Positions 25,410 through 32,692 of a DNA stretch of 64,000 nt are shown piece by piece (positions within the stretch are counted from its first letter, which is position 1; the number at the start of each line of letters is the position of its first letter). The notes beneath the pieces are model-generated. The model ran no database searches and was not told the DNA's origin. It saw nothing but the letters and a program-made list of their open reading frames with translations. Source of the stretch: Acidimicrobiales bacterium (GTDB lineage Bacteria > Actinomycetota > Acidimicrobiia > Acidimicrobiales > MedAcidi-G1); contig JAERSW010000070.1 in NCBI GenBank assembly GCA_016845305.1, forward strand, positions 1-64,000, given 5' to 3'. The position numbers and the translations under genes are program-made.

Positions 25410-25975
25410 AGGCGCGCCCCGGTGCCGGGGTGCACGGCCCCGCAGTTCGGACAGGTCCGGGCGTCGACGTCGGCGTCGAAGGCGGCGAACAGGGGCGGGA
25501 GGTCGCGGTCGATGGCCTGGACCTGGATCTCCACCCGATGGACGAGGTGCGCACACTCGAAGCACGCCCACTCGAAGCCGTCGACCTCGCCGAGGGGTCG
25601 CTGGTACTCCACGACCAGGCCGACCGAATCCGGGTCGGGGCGCTGGGGCGAGTGCCGGACGCCGGCCGGCAGCAGGTAGACCTCGCCCTCCCGGATGGGC
25701 ATGTGGAACGGCTCCTCGCCCGACCCGGGCCAGATGACCAGGTCCATGTCGCCCCGGATCTGGTGGAAGAACTCCTCCCGAGGGTCGTCGTGGAAGTCGT
25801 TCCGCTGGTTCCCGCCGCCCACCACCATCACGATCATGTCGGCCTGCCGGAAGACCTGCTTGTTGGCCACGGGAGGGACCAGCTCGTGGCGGTGGGCGTC
25901 GATCCAGGCGTCCAGGCGGAAGGGTCGGCGGTCCCGCGGGTCCGGATCCCAGTCGGTGGGGACGCGTTCGTTCAT
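25406..25975 (-). CDS. nbaC: 3-hydroxyanthranilate 3,4-dioxygenase
   Basis: Cupin dioxygenase opening 3-hydroxyanthranilate to aminocarboxymuconate semialdehyde, which closes spontaneously to quinolinate. The 189 residues have the iron-ligand segments NDFHDDPREEFFHQIRGDM and LLPAGVRHSPQRPD. The C-terminal rubredoxin-like metal site (CFEC, then CPNC) is typical of bacterial enzymes. ATG 25975 overlaps the marR stop (ATGA). Its product can feed NAD synthesis or be degraded further. Confidence 0.95.
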   Translation of the reverse strand: MNERVPTDWDPDPRDRRPFRLDAWIDAHRHELVPPVANKQVFRQADMIVMVVGGGNQRNDFHDDPREEFFHQIRGDMDLVIWPGSGEEPFHMPIREGEVYLLPAGVRHSPQRPDPDSVGLVVEYQRPLGEVDGFEWACFECAHLVHRVEIQVQAIDRDLPPLFAAFDADVDARTCPNCGAVHPGTGARL

Positions 25976-26445
25976 GCCGGCTCCCCCACCAGGCGGGCAT
26001 CCAGCGCGTCCGTGAGCTCCCGGAGTCGCCCGACCAGCTCGTCGAGTCCTCCTTCGTCGAGTGCGAAGGCACCGGCCAGCGCCTCGGCCTCCAGGCGGGT
26101 GGCCTCGGACACCAGCGTGGCCGTCAGGGCGGCGCCGTCCGACGTGAGCGCGACCAGACGCTCGCGGCGGTCGGCGCCGACGGTCCGGGTGACGAGGCCA
26201 CGGTCCTCGAGGCGTCGCAGGGCGTGGGTGACGGTGGGCTGGGGGCTCAGCGCGGCTTCGGCGAGGTCGGCCACCCGCATCTCGCCCGACTCGGCCAGCA
26301 CGGCGATCACCCGCCACTCGGAGCGGGCCACGCCGGTGCGGTTCAGCACGTCGTAGAAGGGCGCCGACAGGGTCTGGTCGGCGCGGCGGAGCAGGTACGG
26401 GAGGTAGCCGTCCAGGAAGCCGGACCGTTCGGAGGCCGTCGCCAT
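25972..26445 (-). CDS. MarR-family regulator, first gene of the kynurenine operon
   Basis: A 157-residue winged-helix repressor: VARSEWRVIAVLAESGEMRVADLA leads into the recognition helix PQPTVTHALRRLEDRGLV and the wing GADRRERLVALTSDG. ATG 26445 is chosen because a strong promoter (TTGACA, 17 bp, TAATGT) ends 7 nt before it, implying a leaderless mRNA. Position at the head of hao-kynU-kmo-kynA and a 26-bp dyad across its own promoter suggest it controls tryptophan breakdown in response to kynurenine or a related metabolite; that ligand is inference. Confidence 0.93.
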   Translation of the reverse strand: MATASERSGFLDGYLPYLLRRADQTLSAPFYDVLNRTGVARSEWRVIAVLAESGEMRVADLAEAALSPQPTVTHALRRLEDRGLVTRTVGADRRERLVALTSDGAALTATLVSEATRLEAEALAGAFALDEGGLDELVGRLRELTDALDARLVGEPA

Positions 26446-26449
26446 GCGC

Positions 26450-26478
26450 TCGACATTAGATTCAGACGAATGTATTGT
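26450..26478 (+). promoter_or_regulatory. Promoter of kynurenine formamidase
   Basis: TCGACA (26450-26455), 17-bp spacer, TATTGT (26473-26478), then 8 nt to GTG 26487. This implies a leaderless or nearly leaderless transcript. It overlaps the opposite-strand marR promoter almost base for base. Confidence 0.6.
26453..26478. promoter_or_regulatory. 26-bp dyad, putative MarR operator
   Basis: ACATTAGATTC AGAC GAATGTATTGT has 9 of 11 symmetric positions in each arm around a 4-bp centre. The two outer arms coincide with the -10 boxes of the two divergent promoters, so one bound dimer would block both directions. Confidence 0.6.
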
Positions 26479-26481
26479 CAA
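26453..26481 (-). promoter_or_regulatory. Promoter of the marR-kynurenine operon
   Basis: On the minus strand: perfect TTGACA (26476-26481), 17-bp spacer, TAATGT (26453-26458), then 7 nt to ATG 26445. It is the best sigma-70-type promoter in the window and predicts a leaderless mRNA. Confidence 0.75.
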
Positions 26482-26486
26482 TCGGC

Positions 26487-27434
26487 GTGGGGCCCGAGGA
26501 GCAGCAACCGCGGTGGCGTTCGATGGACGATGGGGAGCGGGAACGCCAGTACTCCCCCAGCTCCCGCCTACCCGACGGCGACTACCGGCCCTTCGTGGAG
26601 GCCTACCGGACCCGCAGCGCCGAGGCCTTCCAACGGGCCGTGTCCGATGGCGCCACCGTCACCGTGCTCCGGCCCGGCCCTGACCTGAATGGCGACGACC
26701 TGCCCGCCGTCCACCTGGTCCACCCCGGCGACGCCGACGGGCCGACACCGGTGCTGGCCTTCGTCCACGGCGGCTACTGGCAGGAACTGTCGGCCGCCGA
26801 GTCCCTGTTCCCGGCGACGGCCTGCCTGGCCCGCGGCTGGGCCTACGCGGCCGTCGACCACACGCTGGCCCCCCACGCCGACCTCGACGACATCGTCGAC
26901 GAGTGCCGCCGCGCGGTGGCCGTCCTCGTCGAACGGGCGCCGGACCTCGGGCTCGACGCCGATCGGATCGTCCTGGCCGGCCACTCGGCCGGGGCGCACC
27001 TGGCGGCCAGCACCGCCCTCGGGTTCGCCGACGACCGCACCGGGACGGCGCGGCGCCTCGCCGGGCTGGCCCTCGTCTCGGGGATCTACGAGCTCGAGCC
27101 GCTGATCGGCACCACGGTCGACGACCGCCTCGGCCTCGACGTCACCACCGCCCGCCGCAACAGCCCGCTCCTGGCCGAGGCCGCACAGGCGGACGGAGGT
27201 GGCCTCCCCCCGACGCTCGTCGTCCACGCCGCGGACGACACCGACGAGTTCCGGGCCCAGTCGGCGGCCTACGCCGACCACCTGGCGGCGGCGGGAACGG
27301 CCGTCACCACGCTGGAGGTCGCCGAACGGCACCACTTCGACGTGGTCCTGGACCTCGCCGAAGCGGGAACGCTGCTGGGTGATGCGGTCGACCGCCTGGT
27401 GCGGTCGACCGGGCGGGGCGAAGGACGCCCCTGA
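26487..27434 (+). CDS. Kynurenine formamidase (alpha/beta-hydrolase type)
   Basis: Hydrolyses N-formylkynurenine to kynurenine. The 315-residue alpha/beta hydrolase carries the family signature LAFVHGGYWQELSA (HGGYW oxyanion motif), nucleophile GHSAGAHLAAS, and a C-terminal histidine in AERHHFDVV. The early segment RQYSPSSRLPD is also usual for this family. GTG 26487 is favoured by the promoter position; ATG 26523 (MDDGERERQYSP) is the alternative. Divergent from the operon holding the other four enzymes, it completes the path from tryptophan to 3-hydroxyanthranilate and beyond. Confidence 0.9.
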   Translation: MGPEEQQPRWRSMDDGERERQYSPSSRLPDGDYRPFVEAYRTRSAEAFQRAVSDGATVTVLRPGPDLNGDDLPAVHLVHPGDADGPTPVLAFVHGGYWQELSAAESLFPATACLARGWAYAAVDHTLAPHADLDDIVDECRRAVAVLVERAPDLGLDADRIVLAGHSAGAHLAASTALGFADDRTGTARRLAGLALVSGIYELEPLIGTTVDDRLGLDVTTARRNSPLLAEAAQADGGGLPPTLVVHAADDTDEFRAQSAAYADHLAAAGTAVTTLEVAERHHFDVVLDLAEAGTLLGDAVDRLVRSTGRGEGRP

Positions 27435-27440
27435 GGGCCG

Positions 27441-28472
27441 TCAGCCCTGGCCGCCCGAGGCCTCCTGGACCGACACCTTGCCGGCGCTGATCCACGGCAT
27501 CATCGACCGCAGCTCCGTCCCGACCTTCTCGATGCGGTGCTCGTGGCCCTCGGCCTCCAGGCGACGGAAGTTCTCCCGTCCCCCGTGGGCCTCGGCCACC
27601 CACTCCTCGGCGAACTTGCCGGTCTGGATCTCGGCGAGGATCTGCTTCATGGTGGCCCGCACGTGGTCGTCGACCACCCGGGGACCACGGGACAGGTCGC
27701 CGTACTCGGCGGTGTCCGACACCGAGTAGCGCATGCCGCCGATGCCCTGCTCGTACATGAGGTCCACGATCAGCTTCAGCTCGTGGAGGCACTCGAAGTA
27801 GGCGATCTCCGGCTGGTAGCCGGCGTCGACCAGCGTGTCGAAGCCGCTGCGGACCAGCTCGGTCATGCCGCCGCACAGCACCACCTGCTCGCCGAACAGG
27901 TCGGTCTCGCACTCCTCGGTGAAGGTGGTCTCGATCACGCCGGCCCGGGCACCGCCCACGCCGTCCGCGTAGGCCAGGGCCAGGTCCTTGGCGCCGCCGG
28001 TGGCGTCCTGCTCGATGGCGATCAGGCACGGCACGCCGCCGCCCTCGGCGTAGGTGCGGCGCACCAGGTGGCCGGGACCCTTGGGGGCGATCATGATCAC
28101 GTCGACGTCGGCCGGCGGGGCGATCAGGTCGAAGCGGATGTTGAAGCCGTGGGCGAAGGCCAGGGCGTCGCCGGCCTGGAGGTTCGGGGCCACGTGCTCC
28201 TCGTACACCGACGCCTGGTCGGTGTCGGGCAGCAGGATCATGATGACGTCGGCCCACGCCGAGGCATCGCACAGCGACCGCACCACGAGGCCGGCCTCGG
28301 TGGCCTTGGCCGCCGACGACGAGCCGTCGCGCAGGCCGACGCACACGTCGACGCCCGACTCCTTGAGGTTCAGCGCGTGGGCGTGGCCCTGGGAGCCGTA
28401 GCCCAGGATGGCCACCTTGCGCGAGGCGATCGCGCTGCGGTCGACGTCCTTCTCGTAGTAGATGTTCGCCAT
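27441..28472 (-). CDS. ilvC: Ketol-acid reductoisomerase
   Basis: Second enzyme of valine/isoleucine synthesis: isomerises and reduces acetolactate with NADPH and Mg2+. The 343-residue class I enzyme has [21 protein letters not shown] (cofactor site, given in parts: [17 protein letters not shown]), the metal-binding [16 protein letters not shown] and [19 protein letters not shown] 28472 has AGGAGAG upstream. It is the last gene of ilvB-ilvN-ilvC, with an 85-bp gap after ilvN that holds only short CGGCCGGT-like repeats. Confidence 0.97.
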   Translation of the reverse strand: MANIYYEKDVDRSAIASRKVAILGYGSQGHAHALNLKESGVDVCVGLRDGSSSAAKATEAGLVVRSLCDASAWADVIMILLPDTDQASVYEEHVAPNLQAGDALAFAHGFNIRFDLIAPPADVDVIMIAPKGPGHLVRRTYAEGGGVPCLIAIEQDATGGAKDLALAYADGVGGARAGVIETTFTEECETDLFGEQVVLCGGMTELVRSGFDTLVDAGYQPEIAYFECLHELKLIVDLMYEQGIGGMRYSVSDTAEYGDLSRGPRVVDDHVRATMKQILAEIQTGKFAEEWVAEAHGGRENFRRLEAEGHEHRIEKVGTELRSMMPWISAGKVSVQEASGGQG

Positions 28473-28557
28473 CGGTCTCTCCTGGCTGGGTCGTGGCCGG
28501 TCGGCCGGTCGGTTTCGGTGGTCGGGGTCCGGGTGCGCCGGGCGCGTCCCGGGCGGG

Positions 28558-29070
28558 TCAGTCGAGGGCGTCGTCCAGACTGGCCAGGGCCACCCGTCCG
28601 GTGCGCTGCAGCTCCACGATGCCGTAGGGGCGCAGCAGGTCCTCGAAGTCGTCGACCCGCGACGGGGGGCCGACGAGGGACAGCATCATCCGGTCGGTGC
28701 CCAGGCTGAGCACCTTGCCGCCGGCCCGGTCGAGGTGCTCGACGATCTCGTCGCGGGTGTCCGGCTCGGCGATCACCGTCACGATCATCAGCTCGCGCTC
28801 CACCGAGTGGCCGGGGTGCAGCTCGCGGATCTCGACCACGTTGACCAGCTTGTCCAGTTGCTTGACGACCTGGTCCAGCGGCGCCGACTCCAGGTCGACG
28901 ACCACGGTGATGCGGCTGAATTCCTCGTCGTCGGTCGGGGCGACGGCCAGCGACTCGATGTTGAACGCCCGGCGGGCGAACAGGCCGGCGACGCGGGCCA
29001 GCACGCCGGACTTGTTCTCGACGGTGACGACCAGCGTGTGGTACCGGAACTCCGGCTCGTGGACGTTCAC
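28558..29070 (-). CDS. ilvN: Acetolactate synthase small (regulatory) subunit
   Basis: A 170-residue regulatory subunit that confers valine feedback inhibition. The N-terminal ACT domain reads [20 protein letters not shown], then [13 protein letters not shown] and ITVVVD. The second domain contains [17 protein letters not shown] and the C-terminal [22 protein letters not shown] 29070 overlaps the stop of ilvB (GTGA), so the two subunits are translated in step. Confidence 0.96.
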   Translation of the reverse strand: MNVHEPEFRYHTLVVTVENKSGVLARVAGLFARRAFNIESLAVAPTDDEEFSRITVVVDLESAPLDQVVKQLDKLVNVVEIRELHPGHSVERELMIVTVIAEPDTRDEIVEHLDRAGGKVLSLGTDRMMLSLVGPPSRVDDFEDLLRPYGIVELQRTGRVALASLDDALD

Positions 29071-30809
29071 CGGGGCTGGTCCTGCTGGAACTCGGGCACG
29101 ACCAGCTCGGAGTTGGTCTTGCCCGACGGGACCATCGGGAACACCTTCTCGGCGGCGGCGACCCGGAAGTCGATGACCACGGGCCGGTCGTCGACCTCGT
29201 TGGCCCGGGCGATGGCGTCGTCGACCTCGTCGGGGTCGTCGACGCGCATGGCGAAGCACCCCATCGACTCGGCCCACATCTTGTAGTCGGGGACCTCCTT
29301 GGACAGGAAGACCTCGGAGTACCGCTCGTCGTAGAACATCTCCTGCCACTGGCGGACCATGCCCAGGTACGAGTTGTTGAGCAGCGCCACCTTGATGGGG
29401 ATCTCCTCGACGGTGGCGGTGACCAGCTCCTGGGCGGTCATCTGGAAGCAGCCGTCGCCGTCGACGGCCCACACCATCCGGTCCGGGTGCGCCACCTTGG
29501 CGCCGATGGCGGCCGGGATCGAGAAGCCCATGGTGCCGAGGCCACCGGAGTTGATCCACGTGTAGGGGTGGTCGAACGTCCAGTACTGGCTGGCCCACAT
29601 CTGGTGCTGGCCGACGCCGGAGGCGACGATGGTGTCGTCCGGCGTGGCGTCGCGCAGCTGCTCGATGACGTACTGCGGCTTGAGGGCGTCGCCGGGGACC
29701 CACGGCTCGTAGGCCAGCGGGAACCGCTCCTGCCAGCCGCTGATCCGCGACTTCCAGGCCGAACGGTCGACGTCGCCGGTGCCCCCGTCGGACAGTTCGG
29801 CCACGAGGGCCTCGATGGCCACGCGCACGTCGCCCTGCACGGCCACGTCGGGCCGGCGCACCTTGCCCAGCTCGGCCGGGTCGATGTCGACGTGGACGAT
29901 CCTGGCGTCGGGGGCGAACCCGTCGAGCCGCCCGGTGACCCGGTCGTCGAAGCGGGCGCCGAGGGCGACCAGCAGGTCGGCCTCCTGCATGGCGGTGACG
30001 GCCGTGTAGTTGCCGTGCATGCCCGGCATGCCGAGGCACAGCTCGTGGCTGTCGGGGAAGGCGCCGCGGGCCATCAGCGTGGTGACCACGCCGATGCCGG
30101 TCAGCTCGGCCAGCTCGCGCAGCGCCTCGGCGGCCCGGGCCTTGAGGATCCCGCCGCCCACGTAGAGCACGGGGCGTTCGGCGTCGCGCACCAGCTTGGC
30201 GGCGGCCCGGATGGCCTCCGGGTCGACGTCGACCTGCGGCCGGTAGCCCGGCAGGTCCATGGCGACGTCGTCCTCCCAGGTCATCGCCGAGCGCGGGTTG
30301 GTGGGGTCGACGATGTCCTTGGGGATGTCCACCAGGACCGGTCCCGGGCGACCCGTGGTGGCGATGTGGAACGCCTCCTTGATGGTCCGGGGGATGTCCT
30401 GGGCGTCGGTGACGAGGAAGTTGTGCTTGGTGATCGACTGGGTGATCCCCGTCGTGTCGCACTCCTGGAAGGCGTCGGTGCCGATGGCCGCGTACGGGAC
30501 CTGGCCGGTGATGACCACCATGGGCACCGAGTCGAGGTAGGCGTCGCACAGCGGGGTGACGATGTTGGTGGCCGCCGGGCCGCTGGTCACCATGGCCACG
30601 CCGGGGCGGCCGGTGGCGTGGGCGTAGCCCTCGGCCATGTGGCCGGCGCCCTGCTCGTGCCGCACGAGGATGTGGCGGATCGACGAGTCGATGATCGGGT
30701 CGTAGACGGGGAGGATGGCGCCGCCGGGCAGGCCGAACATGACGTCCACGCCCTCCTCCTCGAGGGCGCGGATCAGGGCTCGGCCGCCGTCCATTGGTTC
30801 TGTGGCCAT
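29067..30809 (-). CDS. ilvB: Acetolactate synthase large subunit
   Basis: TPP-, FAD- and Mg-dependent enzyme condensing pyruvate to acetolactate. The 580 residues show VDVMFGLPGGAILPVYDPI, the catalytic glutamate in LVRHEQGAGHMAEGYA, the FAD-domain segment DLLVALGARFDDRVTGRLD and the TPP motif GDGCFQMTAQEL through ALLNN. ATG 30809 (MATEPMDGG) begins the protein; the frame further upstream belongs to the leader. It is controlled by the leader peptide and terminator at 30865-30994. Confidence 0.97.
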   Translation of the reverse strand: MATEPMDGGRALIRALEEEGVDVMFGLPGGAILPVYDPIIDSSIRHILVRHEQGAGHMAEGYAHATGRPGVAMVTSGPAATNIVTPLCDAYLDSVPMVVITGQVPYAAIGTDAFQECDTTGITQSITKHNFLVTDAQDIPRTIKEAFHIATTGRPGPVLVDIPKDIVDPTNPRSAMTWEDDVAMDLPGYRPQVDVDPEAIRAAAKLVRDAERPVLYVGGGILKARAAEALRELAELTGIGVVTTLMARGAFPDSHELCLGMPGMHGNYTAVTAMQEADLLVALGARFDDRVTGRLDGFAPDARIVHVDIDPAELGKVRRPDVAVQGDVRVAIEALVAELSDGGTGDVDRSAWKSRISGWQERFPLAYEPWVPGDALKPQYVIEQLRDATPDDTIVASGVGQHQMWASQYWTFDHPYTWINSGGLGTMGFSIPAAIGAKVAHPDRMVWAVDGDGCFQMTAQELVTATVEEIPIKVALLNNSYLGMVRQWQEMFYDERYSEVFLSKEVPDYKMWAESMGCFAMRVDDPDEVDDAIARANEVDDRPVVIDFRVAAAEKVFPMVPSGKTNSELVVPEFQQDQPR

Positions 30810-30864
30810 GGCTCGTTGGTGCTCGTGTCTCGGGGAGGTCGGGTGGGATCGGGGAAGCGGGGTG

Positions 30865-30897
30865 AAAAAGGCGACGACCTCCCGGTTCGGGAGGTCG
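30865..30897 (-). terminator. Attenuator terminator in the ilvB leader
   Basis: On the minus strand CGACCTCCCG AAC CGGGAGGTCG (10-bp perfect stem, 30875-30897) is followed by TCGCCTTTTT. This is the only hairpin plus T-run terminator I see in the window, and it lies 56 bases before ilvB, after a short leader peptide. Confidence 0.8.
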
Positions 30898-30943
30898 GGG
30901 CACGCAACCGTGGGGTCCCGCCGGGTGCGGGCGGGGCGCGTGC
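30898..30943 (-). promoter_or_regulatory. Alternative leader hairpins between the leader peptide and attenuator
   Basis: GGCACGC pairs with a downstream GCGTGCC (7 bp, ending at the base of the terminator stem), and CCCGCC pairs with GGCGGG inside it. These can compete with or precede the terminator, as in classical attenuation. Confidence 0.5.
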
Positions 30944-30994
30944 CTACGGCGTTACCAGTACCTCGGAGGCGACGGAGGTGGGAACGGCGTACAT
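30944..30994 (-). CDS. ilvBNC leader peptide
   Basis: A 16-residue ORF, MYAVPTSVASEVLVTP then TAG. Five of 16 residues are valine or leucine, with Val-Leu-Val just before the end. Ribosome stalling at these codons when charged valyl- or leucyl-tRNA is scarce would favour the alternative hairpin and read-through into ilvB. It has no Shine-Dalgarno sequence and appears leaderless. The gene is recognised by position, composition and the downstream attenuator, not by homology. Confidence 0.75.
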   Translation of the reverse strand: MYAVPTSVASEVLVTP

Positions 30995-31002
30995 CGCCCG
31001 CA

Positions 31003-31032
31003 ATTCTGCCGTGCGACCGCCCCCGACCGCAA
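31003..31032 (-). promoter_or_regulatory. Putative promoter of the ilv leader
   Basis: On the minus strand TTGCGG (31027-31032), 18-bp spacer, CAGAAT (31003-31008), then 8 nt to the leader-peptide ATG (30994). Confidence 0.5.
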
Positions 31033-31097
31033 CCTGCCGCCCGCACCACCCTGACCGGTGGCCAGCCGTGGGAGCATGCGCCCATGGACGAGGGGGC

Positions 31098-31616
31098 ATG
31101 AGGTCGGGCGTCCAGCCGGGGTCGTTCGACCCGCCCACGCTGGCCCACCTGGCCATGGCCTTCGCCGCCGTGCGCCACCATGACCTCGACCGGGTGGTGT
31201 GGACCGTGTCACGCCAACCGCTCGGCAAGGACGCGGGACGGACCACCGTCGACGAGCGACTCGACGTGCTGCGGACCGTCGCCGCCGACCACCGGTGGCT
31301 GGAGGTCGCCGTCAGCGACGCCCGTCTGGTCGCGGACCTGGCCGACGGGCACGACGTCGTGGTCATGGGCGCCGACAAGTGGCACCAGCTCCACGATCCG
31401 GCCTTCTACGCCGACGAGGCCGCCATGGCCGACGCCCTGGCCCGCCTCCCGACGTGCGCGGTGGCCCCCCGACTGGGCCTGGGCGTCCCCGACGAGGTTC
31501 GCCTCGACGTCCCCGGGTGGGTGGCCCGCCAGTCGTCGACCGACGCCGTGGAGGGCGCCTCGTGGACGGCGCTGTCGGCGGCCCGGACCAGCGGCCTCTG
31601 GCCGGCGCTCGGCTGA
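31098..31616 (+). CDS. NadD/CoaD-like nucleotidyltransferase, divergent
   Basis: A 172-residue HxGH-class nucleotidyltransferase fold. GSFDPPTLAHLAMAFAAV carries the nucleotide-binding start, with TLAH where most members have TxGH or HxGH. VVVMGADKWHQLHD resembles the NadD/NMN-adenylyltransferase G(A/T)D region. The final ISSTxxR motif is only partly kept (QSSTDAVEG). It is shorter than typical NadD, so the substrate is open. It is close to, but not in, the kynurenine/NAD genes. GAGGGGG just upstream may serve as Shine-Dalgarno sequence. Confidence 0.72.
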   Translation: MRSGVQPGSFDPPTLAHLAMAFAAVRHHDLDRVVWTVSRQPLGKDAGRTTVDERLDVLRTVAADHRWLEVAVSDARLVADLADGHDVVVMGADKWHQLHDPAFYADEAAMADALARLPTCAVAPRLGLGVPDEVRLDVPGWVARQSSTDAVEGASWTALSAARTSGLWPALG

Positions 31617-31630
31617 CCGGCTGACCGGCT
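31611..31630. repeat. 8-bp tandem duplication across a stop codon
   Basis: GGCTGACC GGCTGACC GGCT: the first copy contains the TGA of the NadD-like gene. Confidence 0.8.
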
Positions 31631-31633
31631 CCC

Positions 31634-31664
31634 AGATCAGGCCTGGGTGACGGCGCCCTTCTCG
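31634..31664. repeat. 31-bp direct repeat, distal copy (att-like)
   Basis: Identical over 31 bases to 32662-32692, the 3' end of ilvD. It supplies the last codons and stop of the nuclease gene. The identity ends sharply on both sides. Confidence 0.9.
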
Positions 31665-32575
31665 AGTTCGAAGTGGACCCGGTACCGGTAGAAGTCGATG
31701 GCTGGCGCCACCTCGAGGGCACGCCGCAGCCGCTTGGAGTCCTCGAGGGCAATGATGGCCCCTCGCACCTGCTGGTCCTCGGTCGCCAGCTCGGCCTTCA
31801 CGAATCCCATGTAGCGCTGGATCTGACCGACGACCACATCCGACGCGCGACCGCGCTTCAACTCGACCACGAGCAACGTGGACCCGTCCTTGCTCACCGC
31901 CAGGAGATCCATGGGTCCGGTGTCGGTCGGGAACTGTTGACCGATGACCTCGCCGTCCTCCACATAGAGGTCGTACTCACTGGCGAGAGCGGTCTTCGAC
32001 CAGTTCGCCACCAGGAAGTCCTCCAGGTGGGCTTCGAGCGCGAATGCCGACGGATCCTCGACGGTGTCGTCGTCCACCGAGAGCACAGGTCCACTCCCAC
32101 CGGCCAGCGGCGCGATCTCCCCCGCATGCTTCGAGATCGACACCAGGGACTGCGGCCCACGTAGGGAACGCCAGAGGTCCTCGCTGAAGTGGTCCTTCTC
32201 GAAGGACTCGGTCTCCCACTGGACCTGCCGTCGATGCGGCAGGACCTCCCCTTCCGCATAGGTATAGCCACCGGTCACCTTGCCGAGGTGGAAGCGACCA
32301 TTGCCATCAGGGGCGAGGAGGACGTCGTCCTCTGCCATCCCCTGCCCGAGGCTCCAGAGTGCACCGCAGGCGAGGCCGGCCGCGACCCGACTCTTTCCCG
32401 GGTTCCTCTCCAACCAGAGGTCCAGATGGCCAGCGTTGAACTGCCGCCAATCCGCGCCGAACCGACCGGTCAGGTCGATGTGGACCCGATAGTCGAGGCC
32501 CACGAAACCGCCGCTCAGACAGGCCTGCGCATGAGCGCCCTCCCTGCCGAGCCTGATCCGCCAGTACTCAGTCAC
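31637..32575 (-). CDS. PD-(D/E)xK nuclease, NucS-like C-terminal domain
   Basis: A 312-residue protein. The N-terminal 120 residues (TEYWRIRLGREG, GRFHLGKVTGGYTYAEGE) form a small beta-rich domain like those that precede nuclease domains in restriction-type proteins. The C-terminal half has LEDFLVANW (about 184-192) and a PD-(D/E)xK core: D223 in GPMDLLAV, E238 and K240 in VVELKRG, Q251 in GQIQRYMGF. The last residues EKGAVTQA are identical to the ilvD C-terminus because they are encoded by the direct repeat. GTG 32575 has a strong GGAGGA Shine-Dalgarno sequence, unlike nearby genes. A defence role is possible but not shown. Confidence 0.8.
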   Translation of the reverse strand: MTEYWRIRLGREGAHAQACLSGGFVGLDYRVHIDLTGRFGADWRQFNAGHLDLWLERNPGKSRVAAGLACGALWSLGQGMAEDDVLLAPDGNGRFHLGKVTGGYTYAEGEVLPHRRQVQWETESFEKDHFSEDLWRSLRGPQSLVSISKHAGEIAPLAGGSGPVLSVDDDTVEDPSAFALEAHLEDFLVANWSKTALASEYDLYVEDGEVIGQQFPTDTGPMDLLAVSKDGSTLLVVELKRGRASDVVVGQIQRYMGFVKAELATEDQQVRGAIIALEDSKRLRRALEVAPAIDFYRYRVHFELEKGAVTQA

Positions 32576-32597
32576 CAGTCACTTCCTCCATTTGACA

Positions 32598-32616
32598 CCC
32601 GAGAAGGAACCTCGGG
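32598..32616. terminator. Small hairpin inside the cassette boundary region
   Basis: CCCGAG AAGGAAC CTCGGG, a 6-bp stem with a 7-nt loop, lies between the nuclease start and the proximal repeat. There is no T-run; it could end ilvD transcription or be incidental. Confidence 0.3.
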
Positions 32617-32661
32617 CAGATGAGCGAGAGCAGAGATCGAGTGGCCCGGTGGCCGGCAGGG

Positions 32662-32692
32662 AGATCAGGCCTGGGTGACGGCGCCCTTCTCG
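32662..32692. repeat. 31-bp direct repeat, proximal copy in ilvD
   Basis: Covers the last codons and stop of ilvD (EKGAVTQA) plus a few bases beyond. It is identical to 31634-31664. Confidence 0.9.

Larger units (their letters stand above)
31634..32661. mobile_element. Putative 1.03-kb cargo cassette at the 3' end of ilvD
   Basis: One nuclease gene of visibly lower GC than its neighbours is bracketed by 31-bp direct repeats of the ilvD 3' end. The layout matches an element inserted at a conserved gene end, with the proximal repeat restoring ilvD and the distal repeat as leftover. No integrase or transposase is inside, so it would need help in trans or could be a remnant. Illegitimate duplication during acquisition is the alternative. 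Confidence 0.6.
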
